53,912 nt of DNA from an uncultured Bacilli bacterium (GTDB taxonomy: Bacteria > Bacillota_I > Bacilli_A > RF39 > UBA660): the NCBI GenBank assembly GCA_934102255.1, contig CAKOSN010000009.1, positions 1-53,912 of the forward strand, given 5' to 3'. Shown piece after piece: positions 1 to 7,984 of the stretch; the first letter of the stretch is position 1; each line of letters opens with the position of its first letter. Made by a program: the position numbers and the translations under genes. Under the pieces are notes generated by a model. That model did not search any database. It was not told the origin of the DNA and saw only the letters and a program-made list of their open reading frames with translations.

Positions 1-230
1 TTCATAGACTGATAATACCATGTACTATCTTCTATGACTTTTGATTTTTCATCTAACACTTCTTTAATAAATATATTACTTTTAGTCATATAACTTTGTT
101 CTTTATCACTCCATAAATCTAAATTAGTGAAGAATATTTGATCGTCATAGTCATAACCTAAAAAATAATATTTGTTATCATCAAGTCCAATAAATGCTTG
201 ACCTTTTTTAAGTTCATCTTTCAAGTTCAT
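1..230 (-). CDS. Hypothetical protein, 3' end beyond window (copy A)
   Basis: Only the first 76 or so codons are present because the gene runs off the left edge. The ATG at 228-230 lies inside the end of the upstream gene (17-nt overlap), with AGGA just before it. The product begins MNLKDELKKGQAFIGL and matches the complete sibling at 40042-40719 almost residue for residue (KKGQAFIGL, YYFLG, QIFFT, LDLWSDKEQ, WYYQSM). I do not recognise the family. It is the last visible gene of the copy-A surface/ssb block. By analogy with copy B, an attenuator and type IV secretion genes should follow beyond position 1. Confidence 0.7.
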   Translation of the reverse strand, partial: MNLKDELKKGQAFIGLDDNKYYFLGYDYDDQIFFTNLDLWSDKEQSYMTKSNIFIKEVLDEKSKVIEDSTWYYQSM

Positions 231-726
231 CACTTCCTAAACTTCTATCTCTATCATCATTAAATTGACATTGTAAACAACCGTAAGCACATATTTTATA
301 TTCATTATCATCAAGAGTTATATAATCTTCTAAATTATGATCTACTATTTCCTTTTTTAAAGTAATAAAATCATCTTCTAAAAAATCATAATCTTCTTTA
401 AGTTCTTTCCAATCATTATAATCAATATGACACATATTTGATTCACTCTCACAAACTCTATCATATATGTATTGTAATAATGGACTTAAATTACTTACTC
501 TTGCTAAATTAAATTCATCTCCATTATGTTGTTTCAATAATTTATATAAACTTTTTTTAATTTCTTCATCATTAAAATCATTATAATTACAGTCCAAATC
601 ACTGATATTATAATAATCAATTACATTAGCAGTAAGATTATTTTCTTTATCTTCTACCTCATAATGAACATATAAATCATCTTCGTCATTCCAATAATTT
701 AATATATTATATTTATAATTACTCAT
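214..726 (-). CDS. Acidic hypothetical protein (copy A)
   Basis: 170 aa, strongly acidic: by eye about 42 Asp/Glu against 16 Lys/Arg. No membrane segment. Shares long stretches with the gene at 40700-41203 (SESNMCHIDYNDW, LSPLL.Y.YD, end ELER). It directly follows ssb: the ssb stop and this ATG are 8 nt apart and the ribosome site is inside the ssb C-terminal codons, so the two are probably translationally coupled. The family is not recognised. High acidity and the ssb linkage would fit a DNA-mimic or anti-defence protein of a conjugative leading region, but that is inference. Two Cys near the end (CAYGCLQC) could bind a metal. Confidence 0.75.
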   Translation of the reverse strand: MSNYKYNILNYWNDEDDLYVHYEVEDKENNLTANVIDYYNISDLDCNYNDFNDEEIKKSLYKLLKQHNGDEFNLARVSNLSPLLQYIYDRVCESESNMCHIDYNDWKELKEDYDFLEDDFITLKKEIVDHNLEDYITLDDNEYKICAYGCLQCQFNDDRDRSLGSDELER

Positions 727-728
727 AA

Positions 729-1142
729 TTATCTTTCCATATCTTGTGTTTCTTCTTTTTTATCAGATAATTCATGAACTTGTCCATCAGCAGAGTAAAT
801 TTTATTATACTTTTTATCAATAATTTCAAATCCTAAAATATCGATAGCCTTATCTTTGTATTTTTTACCATCTCTTTCAACTTCTTTTGAATAAGTTGCA
901 ATTCTTCCTTTTACTGAAATCCAATCTCCCTTTTGAATTTCTTTACCATAAGAATTTATCAATTCTCCCCTTAATAAAATAGGAACAAATTGTGTATTCC
1001 CATTATTATTTTGTGCTAAATCAAATCTTAACATTTGTTTACCATTTTTATTTACATAAACATCACTAATATTAGCAACATTCCCTTCTAGTTCAAAACT
1101 ATTTCTTGAATTTCTTAATTCTTTTTCTACTTCATTATTCAT
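729..1142 (-). CDS. ssb: Single-stranded DNA-binding protein (copy A)
   Basis: 137 aa with an OB-fold SSB core: FELEGNVANISDVYVNKNGK, LRFDLAQNN, FVPILLRGEL, GDWISVKGRIATY, and the IDILGFEI strand. It lacks a long acidic tail and ends QDMER. Expected to coat single-stranded DNA, here probably the transferred strand after conjugation. The start at 1142 overlaps the stop of the preceding gene (ATGA), and its ribosome site GGAGG is encoded in that gene's last codons. A diverged paralogue is at 41207-41620. As in many conjugative elements, ssb lies beside probable leading-region genes. Confidence 0.9.
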   Translation of the reverse strand: MNNEVEKELRNSRNSFELEGNVANISDVYVNKNGKQMLRFDLAQNNNGNTQFVPILLRGELINSYGKEIQKGDWISVKGRIATYSKEVERDGKKYKDKAIDILGFEIIDKKYNKIYSADGQVHELSDKKEETQDMER

Positions 1143-1519
1143 CTTTCTATTTCCTCCTTATTTTTATTAAATTTTTCTATTATTTTTTTATATAGTTTTA
1201 AATCAGTACCATCTACACATTCTATATCACAATTATTTTTTTCCAAAAACAATAAGAAATTGAGAGTTTCTACTACATCTCTTGATAAGTGTTTTATATC
1301 ATTAACTATAATTTTTGAATATTCCCCACTTTCAATATCATTTTTAAGTAATTTTAATTCTTTTCTATCATTCATGTGTAAATGATTATCTACTTTGTCT
1401 ATATAGACAGTGTAATCATAATTTTTTAATAAGCACCAATCACTTATTTTATTTAAAAAATATTCTATTGAATGTTTATTTTGATTTTTAAAACAAGCAT
1501 AAAATGCTACCTTTTCCAT
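1139..1519 (-). CDS. Degenerate serine-recombinase N-domain protein (copy A)
   Basis: 126 aa from the ATG at 1519 (AAAGGAAA site); a longer in-frame start at 1561 is less likely. The fold signature of a resolvase catalytic domain is visible: VAFYACFKN at the start, then RKELKLLKNDIESGEY, SKIIVNDIKHLSRD, LNFLLFLEKNN and DIECVDG. The active-site Y-A-R-V-S is here Y-A-C-F-K, so the nucleophilic Ser and an Arg are lost. The second D-R-L-S-R is I-K-H-L-S-R, keeping one Arg. There is no DNA-binding domain. It lies between the InlB-repeat gene and ssb, whereas its sibling at 43997 lies between sortase and TasA-like genes. Probably non-catalytic; its role is unknown. Confidence 0.8.
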   Translation of the reverse strand: MEKVAFYACFKNQNKHSIEYFLNKISDWCLLKNYDYTVYIDKVDNHLHMNDRKELKLLKNDIESGEYSKIIVNDIKHLSRDVVETLNFLLFLEKNNCDIECVDGTDLKLYKKIIEKFNKNKEEIER

Positions 1520-1536
1520 AATATTTCCTTTCTTTA

Positions 1537-2574
1537 TTATCTTCTTGCATAAGTTGACCATCCACTATCACAACCTATTTGTTTATATATAGAATATCCT
1601 TTTCCTGATCTAGGTAATATATTCCATGCGTTATTATATAAACCCATTACTTTCGAATAATTACCTGAACACTCCAATGCCCATCCAGCATTAACACAAA
1701 AATCATAACCATTAGCTCTTAATTTATCTAATTGATAATTATTGTTATTATTTCCTGATGAACCAAAAGATGCAATACAATTATACTCTGAAATATTAAT
1801 AGTAAATCCAACAGTTCTATCAGGTTGATACCAAGTTTCCCATGGACTAAAACCACTAACATAGTAAAAATTACTATCATATCCTAATGCTCCTGCATTT
1901 GTATTAGGGGTTTGTATATATGCACCAAACTTATTGTATGTAGTCAATCTATGAGAACCATTTAAATAGAAATGTGCTTCGTAGGTATTTTTTGACCAAC
2001 TAGGTTTAAATTCTAATGAACCAGTTCCTACTGTCATAGTTTGGTCATAACTTGTATTTGTTCCAGCACTTGCATTGGCAACTACCCTAACACTTGAACC
2101 ATAATCTACATTTTGACACCAATCAGTAACTGAATTAGCAACTAATTGATTATTAATATAGACATTAAATGTATAACCAGATAATCCTGAATTATATTGT
2201 GTTCCATCAATAACTGGATTTACATCAACATTGTATTTATTAATGCTCCAATTAGCATAAATAGTTTTATTCTCAATACTATCAACATTAATAGTTCTAT
2301 CTATACTATTCGTTCCATTTGAATTAAAACTATAATTACTAAATGTATAACCAGTTCTATTAGGAAGTGGTAATGTTATTTGATTATTAATAACTTTAAC
2401 ATTATTATTTCTATTAAAATAACCACCATTTGCATTTAATGTAATATTATGACTTTTTGTTATATTAATTGTTTCTAATTTTTTTCTACTATTAAAATAA
2501 GCATGAGTACAATTAATTGTCATACATAATGAAATTAGTAGTAAAACAAAAATAAGTATCCTATTTCTTCTCAT
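1537..2574 (-). CDS. Secreted InlB B-repeat protein (copy A)
   Basis: 345 aa. N-terminal signal sequence (about residues 6-26, ending CTHAYFNS), one InlB B-repeat / Listeria-Bacteroides repeat (ITLNANGGYF ... PNRTGYTFSNYS ... IYANW, about 45-110), then a roughly 220-aa region shared with the copy-B protein (YEAHFYLNGSHRLTTYNK, FTINISEYNC, YSKVM.LYNNAWNILPRSG). Cysteines in the last domain (YNC, FCVN, LECSG, IGCDSG) suggest disulfides outside the cell. No sorting signal. The HAYF motif after the hydrophobic core resembles SipW substrates, and the gene overlaps the SipW gene by 14 nt, so it is probably processed by that peptidase. Confidence 0.75.
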   Translation of the reverse strand: MRRNRILIFVLLLISLCMTINCTHAYFNSRKKLETINITKSHNITLNANGGYFNRNNNVKVINNQITLPLPNRTGYTFSNYSFNSNGTNSIDRTINVDSIENKTIYANWSINKYNVDVNPVIDGTQYNSGLSGYTFNVYINNQLVANSVTDWCQNVDYGSSVRVVANASAGTNTSYDQTMTVGTGSLEFKPSWSKNTYEAHFYLNGSHRLTTYNKFGAYIQTPNTNAGALGYDSNFYYVSGFSPWETWYQPDRTVGFTINISEYNCIASFGSSGNNNNNYQLDKLRANGYDFCVNAGWALECSGNYSKVMGLYNNAWNILPRSGKGYSIYKQIGCDSGWSTYARR

Positions 2575-3043
2575 TTTGTTTGTCCTTTCTTTTAATTAAG
2601 TAATCTACAAATAAATCAATAATTCCTATGCTTAATAAAATCTTTAAAATATATTTATGTCTAAATATAAAATCTGCATAATAACCTAGTAAAGGAATAC
2701 TCCAATTAGTACCTCTTCCTAAAACTTGAGTGTTACTTACAATAGAACTATCATAAGAATTATTTGCATCTCCCTTTGTAATAAAGCCATTATCTAAATG
2801 CTCAACAACTCTATGTGATATAATATGGTCTTTCAATTCGTAAACAAGTATGTCTTTCTCTTTAAAATCATTTATATCTATTTCCTCATAGTATAATAAA
2901 CCACCAACTTTAAGAGTCGGTTCCATACTACCAGAAATAACTACCAAAGGATTATATCCAAATAACTTTGGTATAAATATTATTAAATACATTAATAAAA
3001 ATAAATATATTATCTTTATAAATATTTCTTTTAAAAATCTCAT
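2561..3043 (-). CDS. sipW: SipW-type signal peptidase I (copy A)
   Basis: 160 aa from the ATG at 3043. Hydrophobic N-terminal anchor, catalytic Ser in VVISGSMEPTLKVGG, and the ER/archaeal-type His in DHIISHRVV instead of the Lys of ordinary bacterial SPase I. GFITKGDANN and a C-terminal membrane segment complete the family pattern. Such enzymes remove signal peptides of TasA-type matrix proteins. The TasA-like gene immediately upstream and the InlB-repeat gene immediately downstream are the likely substrates. The start lies only a few nt after the TasA stop and has a weak ribosome site, which suggests coupling. Confidence 0.88.
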   Translation of the reverse strand: MRFLKEIFIKIIYLFLLMYLIIFIPKLFGYNPLVVISGSMEPTLKVGGLLYYEEIDINDFKEKDILVYELKDHIISHRVVEHLDNGFITKGDANNSYDSSIVSNTQVLGRGTNWSIPLLGYYADFIFRHKYILKILLSIGIIDLFVDYLIKRKDKQNEKK

Positions 3044-3048
3044 TTTAA

Positions 3049-3666
3049 TTACCAAACATTGTTTGCTTGATCGTATTGAATTGTATCTATTGTAATAGTT
3101 AATGTATATGTTGCATTATCATATCCATCTCCTGTTGAAGTAAAAGTAATTGTTTTACCATCATTTGAAATATTTTCTTGTAATGATGATTCAATATTTG
3201 AATTAAATGTAACACCACTTATAAATGAATTAGTTTCTTCATTTGGTTTTAAAACTTTTTTATTTGATTTAGTACCATAGTAGAAATATCCATCATTTGC
3301 TTTTTCCCAACCATCATTAAAATTAATTATTGATGCTCTATTTCCTTTTGAGTCAGTAATTGATATTTCCTTACCATTATGATTAACCCATTTTTCAGTA
3401 TAAGAGGCTCTTACTGCCATATTTATACTACCTGTATTTGTTACCTTTACTTCTTTTGTTGTTGTTGTACCTGGTGTCCATGCTGTTGGTGATACAAAAT
3501 TCTCAACTATTTTATTTTGATATAATGGTGTTGTAAAAATATTAGTTATCTTTGATGTTGTTGTGAAATATGCTAATGTTCCACACAATGTTGTAACCAT
3601 ACAAGCACCTAATACAAATATCAATTTTTTCTTTGTTTTTTTATTATCTTTATTTTTCTTTTTCAT
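3049..3666 (-). CDS. TasA/BsaA-like SipW-dependent matrix protein (copy A)
   Basis: 205 aa. Lys-rich start, hydrophobic segment and the SipW-substrate junction GTLAYFTTTSKITNIF (about 29-45). A camelysin/TasA-type beta domain follows (WTPGTTTTKEVKVTNTGSINMAVRASYTE, FISGVTFN, TFTSTGDGYDNATYTLTITID). These proteins form fibres or biofilm matrix outside the cell. It lies directly upstream of its presumed peptidase. The copy-B homologue is 43383-44000. Good ribosome site (AGGAGGAAAG) 12 nt after the sortase stop. Confidence 0.85.
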   Translation of the reverse strand: MKKKNKDNKKTKKKLIFVLGACMVTTLCGTLAYFTTTSKITNIFTTPLYQNKIVENFVSPTAWTPGTTTTKEVKVTNTGSINMAVRASYTEKWVNHNGKEISITDSKGNRASIINFNDGWEKANDGYFYYGTKSNKKVLKPNEETNSFISGVTFNSNIESSLQENISNDGKTITFTSTGDGYDNATYTLTITIDTIQYDQANNVW

Positions 3667-3677
3667 AATCTTTCCTC

Positions 3678-4322
3678 CTAATAATTTTCTATACTTTCTA
3701 AATTTGCAACTAAAACAATTTGATTATTAGTTCCACTAACACAAGTTATAAGTGTAATATCAGAACTATTTTTTTTACTTAATTTAACTGTTCCAGTTTT
3801 CTCAACTTCATATTTTTTAATTACTTTATATACATATTTATTATTCTTATAAAAAAAATAAACCTCATCATTTAGATTAAGTTTATTCAAATTTTTAAAA
3901 TATGAAATATAACTATTACCAGAATGGGAAGCTAACATTATATGACTATTATCTTCCTCATCTGGCATAGTTGTTTCTTTTAAAGTGTAAATATTTCTAT
4001 TTACATTATTATAAGAACTATTCTTATCAACAATTCCTCTCTTTAATTTTATTTTAGGTATTTCCAATACTGCAATATAATCAATTTTTTCTTTGGGAAC
4101 AGGCTTTTCTTCTTCTATCTCTTTTTGAGGTGTTTCAATGATCTCGTCCTCCACTTTAAAATAATCTTCTATTAATCCATCATTAATACTATCCTGTTTT
4201 TCATTATTATATTGATTATAAATTAAATAAGATGATCCTAAAAAAATAAAAAAGACTCCAATCATTATTAATATTGAATATCTCTTATTTTTTATTTTGT
4301 TTTTTCTTTTTGAATGTTCCAT
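3678..4322 (-). CDS. Sortase (copy A)
   Basis: 214 aa. N-terminal membrane anchor (about 19-37), acidic linker, then the sortase barrel: IAVLEIPKIKLKRGI, the catalytic His in MLASHSGNS and the catalytic Cys in DITLITCVSGTN. The position where sortases usually carry the active-site Arg after the Cys (about 8 residues on) reads NNQIVLVA, with Gln instead. The copy-B enzyme shares this. The gene start overlaps the end of the adhesin gene by 38 nt, with its GGAGG ribosome site inside the adhesin's membrane-anchor codons. Predicted to anchor that adhesin through its VPNTL motif. Confidence 0.85.
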   Translation of the reverse strand: MEHSKRKNKIKNKRYSILIMIGVFFIFLGSSYLIYNQYNNEKQDSINDGLIEDYFKVEDEIIETPQKEIEEEKPVPKEKIDYIAVLEIPKIKLKRGIVDKNSSYNNVNRNIYTLKETTMPDEEDNSHIMLASHSGNSYISYFKNLNKLNLNDEVYFFYKNNKYVYKVIKKYEVEKTGTVKLSKKNSSDITLITCVSGTNNQIVLVANLESIENY

Positions 4323-7071
4323 AAATGACTATTCCTCCACCAATAACTATAAGAGTTGCCATTCCTAATGGTATGTAATCATTTTTAAGTGTATTTGGAA
4401 CTTCAACTATGATTTTATCATCACTCATTGTTGATTTAACAACTTTTCCATCTTCAAGAATTTCAAACCACATTTTTTCATCGTTCAATGTATATCCAGC
4501 AGGTGCTTCTTTCTCTAAAATATAATATTTTCCATATTTTAAATTTTCAATAATAATTTTACCTTTTTCATCTGTTCTACCACTAAATATTAACTCATCT
4601 TTTTCATTATAGATTTCGACTAATGTATTTGGTAGTGGTGTTCCATCTGATACATCTACTTTTGTAAATTCAAGTGTTCCAGTAATATCATCATCTTTCA
4701 TTGTTGATTTTATTACTTCTCCATTCTCTTTAATTTCAAATGACATTTTTTCCTCATTAAGTTTATAACCTTCAGGTGCTTCTTTCTCTAAAATATAATA
4801 TTTACCCTGTGGTAATTTATCAATAATAATTTTACCTTTTTCATCTGTTCTACCACTAAATACTAACTTATCTTCATCAGTATATATTTCAATAAGAGTA
4901 TTAGGTAGTGTTTTAGATTCAGAAATATCAGTTTTAGTAAACTCTAATTTACCAGTCTTTAAATAATTTAGTAATGTTTTAGAATAAACAATTACTGGTG
5001 TATATTGATCTTTATAAATAAGTTCTACATTATATTTATTTGTATCTAATACATAGTTATCTAATGTTTTAGTTTCTTTAATATAATATTTTCCTAAATA
5101 TAATTCATTAAATATAATATTACCATCTTTGTCAGTTTCTTTTTCTTGAATTAAAGTATCTTTCTTATAAATTACTTTATCATTCCATACTATATCTTCA
5201 AGTGCATATAATCCAAAACTAACACCACTTAATGATTGTTTTTTGAATATAAAACCTTTATCAGTTAATTCAGCAACTTCTCCAATTTTTTCTACTTTAA
5301 TTTGACCTTTAACTCTTTGATTTTCAAAATTAGTATCAAAAATAATTCCATATTCAGAATCAGTTCTTAATTTAGAATCATCATCAATAGAAAATTCATG
5401 TGATACTTTATTCCATAAATAACCATCTAACTTTTGATCTACTTCTTCAAGTCTATATGTTCCAGTCATTAATGGGTAAGCAGTTGTAAATTCTCCATTT
5501 GAGTCAGTTTCCCATTCACAAATAGTTTTCTTATTTGGATATGTGATTGTTTGACAAACATATTTATTATTTTTAACATCAAATATTTTGAATTTAATAT
5601 TTGCTCTTTTAATTACTTCTTTTGACTCTGCATCAATTTTTACTACTCTTAATTTAGCAGTAATTGGAGCATTAGAAATAACTTTCTTAACAACATTTCC
5701 AACATCTTTTACTTCTACTTTGAAATCTTTAATTTTTTCATGACCTTTTGTTGTAGTTAATTGTTTAATAGTGTATGTGCCATAAGGTAAAGTAAATCTA
5801 AATATGCCTTGATTATCAGTAGTAATTTCTTCGACTAATTCATTTTTATTATTATAAACTCCAAATTTAACTCCTACTTCAGGTGTCATTATGTTTGTTT
5901 TATCACTAGCATAAACTTTAGTAAATTCAAAATCTAATTTTATTACTTGTTCGAATACTTGTACAGTTGGATTTAAATTATCTTCAGTAATTTCAAAATA
6001 ATATTTTGTACTATCCAATAAATAACCTTCTGAAGCTTTTTCCTCAAGTAAATAAAATCTTCCTAGTTCAGGTAGATAATCTGATGTATTAGTTCCATCT
6101 TCTTTTGTTGTAACGGAACCCATTCTTGTTCCATCTTCTTTATAAATGCCATAAACTGCTCCACCAAGAGTTGCTTCTCCCTGTGCTGTATTATTTCTAG
6201 TTTCCATATCCTTTTTATTAGGAGTAACTTTACCTCCAACTATTTTTAAAGTGAATTTAGATTTAACTGGATCATAATTACCAACTCTCATAACATTTTG
6301 TGAATGATCACTAAAATATACTATTGGTGGTATTTCATATTTAGTTGCAGTCTTTTCAAATGTAATACTTCCTTCTCCAACTTCATTAGCAGTAATAGAT
6401 AAAGTATTTCCATTGATTGATGCACTAACTTTATTTGTACCAGTAATTTTGTAATTACTTAATACATTGTTTGAATCATTTAAATTTGTTGTACTTCCAA
6501 TTGGTACAATCTTTCCACTTTCAAATTGTGGAGTTTTATAATGGTTTGCTACTAATCTTTCCATTTCTGCTATTTCACTATCATATTTAGATATTCTATT
6601 ACCATTCAAAGTATTAGTAAAGTAAATGTCAGATTCAGGGTTAGTAGTTCTCCAAATCATAACTTGTGTAATGGCATACCATTTATTATTACTATGGTCA
6701 TATCCATTATCGTTATATTGGTATCCATAATAAGCAAGTAAAGAAATTCTTTCCCATTGTGCTTCACTCATACCTAATATTTTTGCATAATCACTTCTTA
6801 CTACATCATAGTAAGGTAAATTATTATTTATATCAGTATATGGTTGTAAACAATAAACAAATTTATTATCTTCACTTCGTCTAATAAAAGCGGCTTGCTG
6901 ATACTTAATGTATCCATCATTTCTAACTTTTTTAATATAAATACCTTGTATTTTTTCACTAGGCCAAATTGCTTGACCAGTGTATTTTTCAGCATGAACA
7001 TTTTGCACACTAAAAATTGACGCTAAAAAAAGTATGCCCATTAAAGCATACTTAAAATACTTATTCTTCAT
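4285..7071 (-). CDS. Thioester-domain Cna-B (SpaA-type) surface adhesin (copy A)
   Basis: 928 aa. Signal peptide ending VQNVHA (about residue 27). A TQXA-type thioester domain follows: Cys74 in VYCLQP and Gln136 in ITQVMIW are the likely internal thioester pair used for covalent attachment to a target. Several SpaA/Cna-B isopeptide domains come next (KFTLK, VYGIYKEDG, LEFTKTDIS, YYILEKEAPEGY), with the last two near-duplicates. The tail is VPNTLKNDY, a hydrophobic segment and KKKKQNKK, a non-canonical sortase signal. Single large adhesin rather than a classical pilin set. Ribosome site AAAGGA precedes the ATG at 7071. Confidence 0.88.
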   Translation of the reverse strand: MKNKYFKYALMGILFLASIFSVQNVHAEKYTGQAIWPSEKIQGIYIKKVRNDGYIKYQQAAFIRRSEDNKFVYCLQPYTDINNNLPYYDVVRSDYAKILGMSEAQWERISLLAYYGYQYNDNGYDHSNNKWYAITQVMIWRTTNPESDIYFTNTLNGNRISKYDSEIAEMERLVANHYKTPQFESGKIVPIGSTTNLNDSNNVLSNYKITGTNKVSASINGNTLSITANEVGEGSITFEKTATKYEIPPIVYFSDHSQNVMRVGNYDPVKSKFTLKIVGGKVTPNKKDMETRNNTAQGEATLGGAVYGIYKEDGTRMGSVTTKEDGTNTSDYLPELGRFYLLEEKASEGYLLDSTKYYFEITEDNLNPTVQVFEQVIKLDFEFTKVYASDKTNIMTPEVGVKFGVYNNKNELVEEITTDNQGIFRFTLPYGTYTIKQLTTTKGHEKIKDFKVEVKDVGNVVKKVISNAPITAKLRVVKIDAESKEVIKRANIKFKIFDVKNNKYVCQTITYPNKKTICEWETDSNGEFTTAYPLMTGTYRLEEVDQKLDGYLWNKVSHEFSIDDDSKLRTDSEYGIIFDTNFENQRVKGQIKVEKIGEVAELTDKGFIFKKQSLSGVSFGLYALEDIVWNDKVIYKKDTLIQEKETDKDGNIIFNELYLGKYYIKETKTLDNYVLDTNKYNVELIYKDQYTPVIVYSKTLLNYLKTGKLEFTKTDISESKTLPNTLIEIYTDEDKLVFSGRTDEKGKIIIDKLPQGKYYILEKEAPEGYKLNEEKMSFEIKENGEVIKSTMKDDDITGTLEFTKVDVSDGTPLPNTLVEIYNEKDELIFSGRTDEKGKIIIENLKYGKYYILEKEAPAGYTLNDEKMWFEILEDGKVVKSTMSDDKIIVEVPNTLKNDYIPLGMATLIVIGGGIVIYGTFKKKKQNKK

Positions 7072-7086
7072 ATCTTATTCCTTTCA

Positions 7087-7713
7087 TTAATTTCTTACTC
7101 TAAGCATATCTCCCAAATAATTACCTGAATAACTATTAATGTTGGTACAAGAAAAACTTGTAATATCTTCAATACTATTTCCTGCATCAATACATGCTTG
7201 ATGAGCATTTTCAAAACTTCCATAATCTTTAATTGAATAGTCAACCCTAGCCCAAGACCACATTGGAGAATTATAGTAATCATATTCACTAATTCCTAAT
7301 TCTTCCCATGCAGTTTTTACTTTTTGTTCTTCTGCTTGTTGTTGAGGTTTTTCTTCCACTTTATTATTTTGAGCATTAGAATTATATTCTACCTTTTTCT
7401 TATTTTCTACCTTTGGTGTATCCTGTATTGTCTTATTTGATTCTGCTTTTGGTGTTTCAATATTAGAAGTATCACTTTCATTATTATCATTTTTTGAAGT
7501 GTCACTAGTTTTTTCTTCCATGACTTCATCTTCCTTACTCTCACTATCATTAGTAATATCTTCCTTTTTTAGTTCATCAATTCTTTCATTTTTATTAGTA
7601 TCCATAACTCCTGTTGAAAAATCTTTTTTACATATATAATATCCAACACTTATTAAAGATACAATTACAAGTAATAATATAACGATATAGACTCTTTTAT
7701 TTTTTGCTCTCAT
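7087..7713 (-). CDS. Membrane-anchored extracellular protein, first gene of surface operon (copy A)
   Basis: 208 aa. Uncleaved anchor or signal segment (about 8-27), a long low-complexity linker rich in Glu, Lys, Asn and Ser (about 35-135), and a compact C-terminal domain of about 70 aa with two Cys (HQACIDAG, SFSCTN). The copy-B gene at 47793-48512 has the same layout with little sequence identity in the linker. Family not recognised. It is the first gene after the conserved promoter-like element and shares an operon with the adhesin 15 nt downstream, so a role in assembling or displaying that adhesin is plausible. Confidence 0.7.
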   Translation of the reverse strand: MRAKNKRVYIVILLLVIVSLISVGYYICKKDFSTGVMDTNKNERIDELKKEDITNDSESKEDEVMEEKTSDTSKNDNNESDTSNIETPKAESNKTIQDTPKVENKKKVEYNSNAQNNKVEEKPQQQAEEQKVKTAWEELGISEYDYYNSPMWSWARVDYSIKDYGSFENAHQACIDAGNSIEDITSFSCTNINSYSGNYLGDMLRVRN

Positions 7714-7788
7714 AACTATATAACCTCCCTATTAAGACTTAAATATAAGCAAATAAATATCCAAATATAACGATTTTTATCTACTCTA

Positions 7789-7817
7789 TTTATCACTCAA
7801 AAAAACAAATTTTGCAA
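7789..7817 (-). promoter_or_regulatory. Conserved promoter-like element, copy 1
   Basis: Minus strand TTGCAA (7812-7817), 17-nt spacer, GATAAA (7789-7794). The block spans about 40 bp and is nearly identical at 48588-48616 and 19336-19364. The GATAAA edge is 76 nt from the start of the first operon gene, exactly as in copy 2. Could be a promoter for an alternative sigma factor or a regulator site. Confidence 0.55.
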
Positions 7818-7832
7818 GAGTTTTATTTCATT

Positions 7833-7862
7833 TTATGGAATTTTCATTTTTTTAAATATCAT
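7833..7862 (-). CDS. Nine-codon leader micro-ORF ending K-I-P-stop (copy A)
   Basis: ATG at 7860-7862 is preceded by AGGAGGTG with 10 nt between GGAGG and the start, a strong ribosome site. Reads MIFKKMKIP then TAA. The corresponding place before the copy-B operon has MNLIIYNLKIP with the same spacing. Retention of the KIP-stop end while the rest differs suggests a translated peptide, possibly one acting on the ribosome at a Pro-stop end. Confidence 0.5.
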   Translation of the reverse strand: MIFKKMKIP

Positions 7863-7900
7863 ATTTAAAACACCTCCTATCATATTTTTAGTTTTTTTAT

Positions 7901-7925
7901 AATGAGATCCCTATAAACTCATAAA
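7901..7925 (-). promoter_or_regulatory. Conserved 25-bp hairpin element (copy A)
   Basis: Identical 25 bp at 48711-48735. Contains the inverted repeat ATGAG...CTCAT around an 11-nt loop. It lies between the terminator of the ArpU-like regulator gene and the micro-ORF in both copies, so it is either an RNA leader hairpin or an operator. Confidence 0.55.
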
Positions 7926-7934
7926 TAATTGCAA

Positions 7935-7960
7935 TAAAAAAAGGAGCGTAAAACTCCCTA
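7935..7960 (-). terminator. Terminator after ArpU-like gene (copy A)
   Basis: Minus strand GGGAG, loop TTTTACG, CTCC, then seven T, about 25 nt after the stop at 7985. Confidence 0.6.
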
Positions 7961-7984
7961 TATGATTGCTATAAATTAAAATTT

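Noticed and set aside
1139..1561. Active resolvase with N-terminal extension starting at 1561
   Set aside because: The extension has no ribosome site and overlaps the InlB-repeat gene, while the ATG at 1519 has one. Active-site Ser and Arg are missing.
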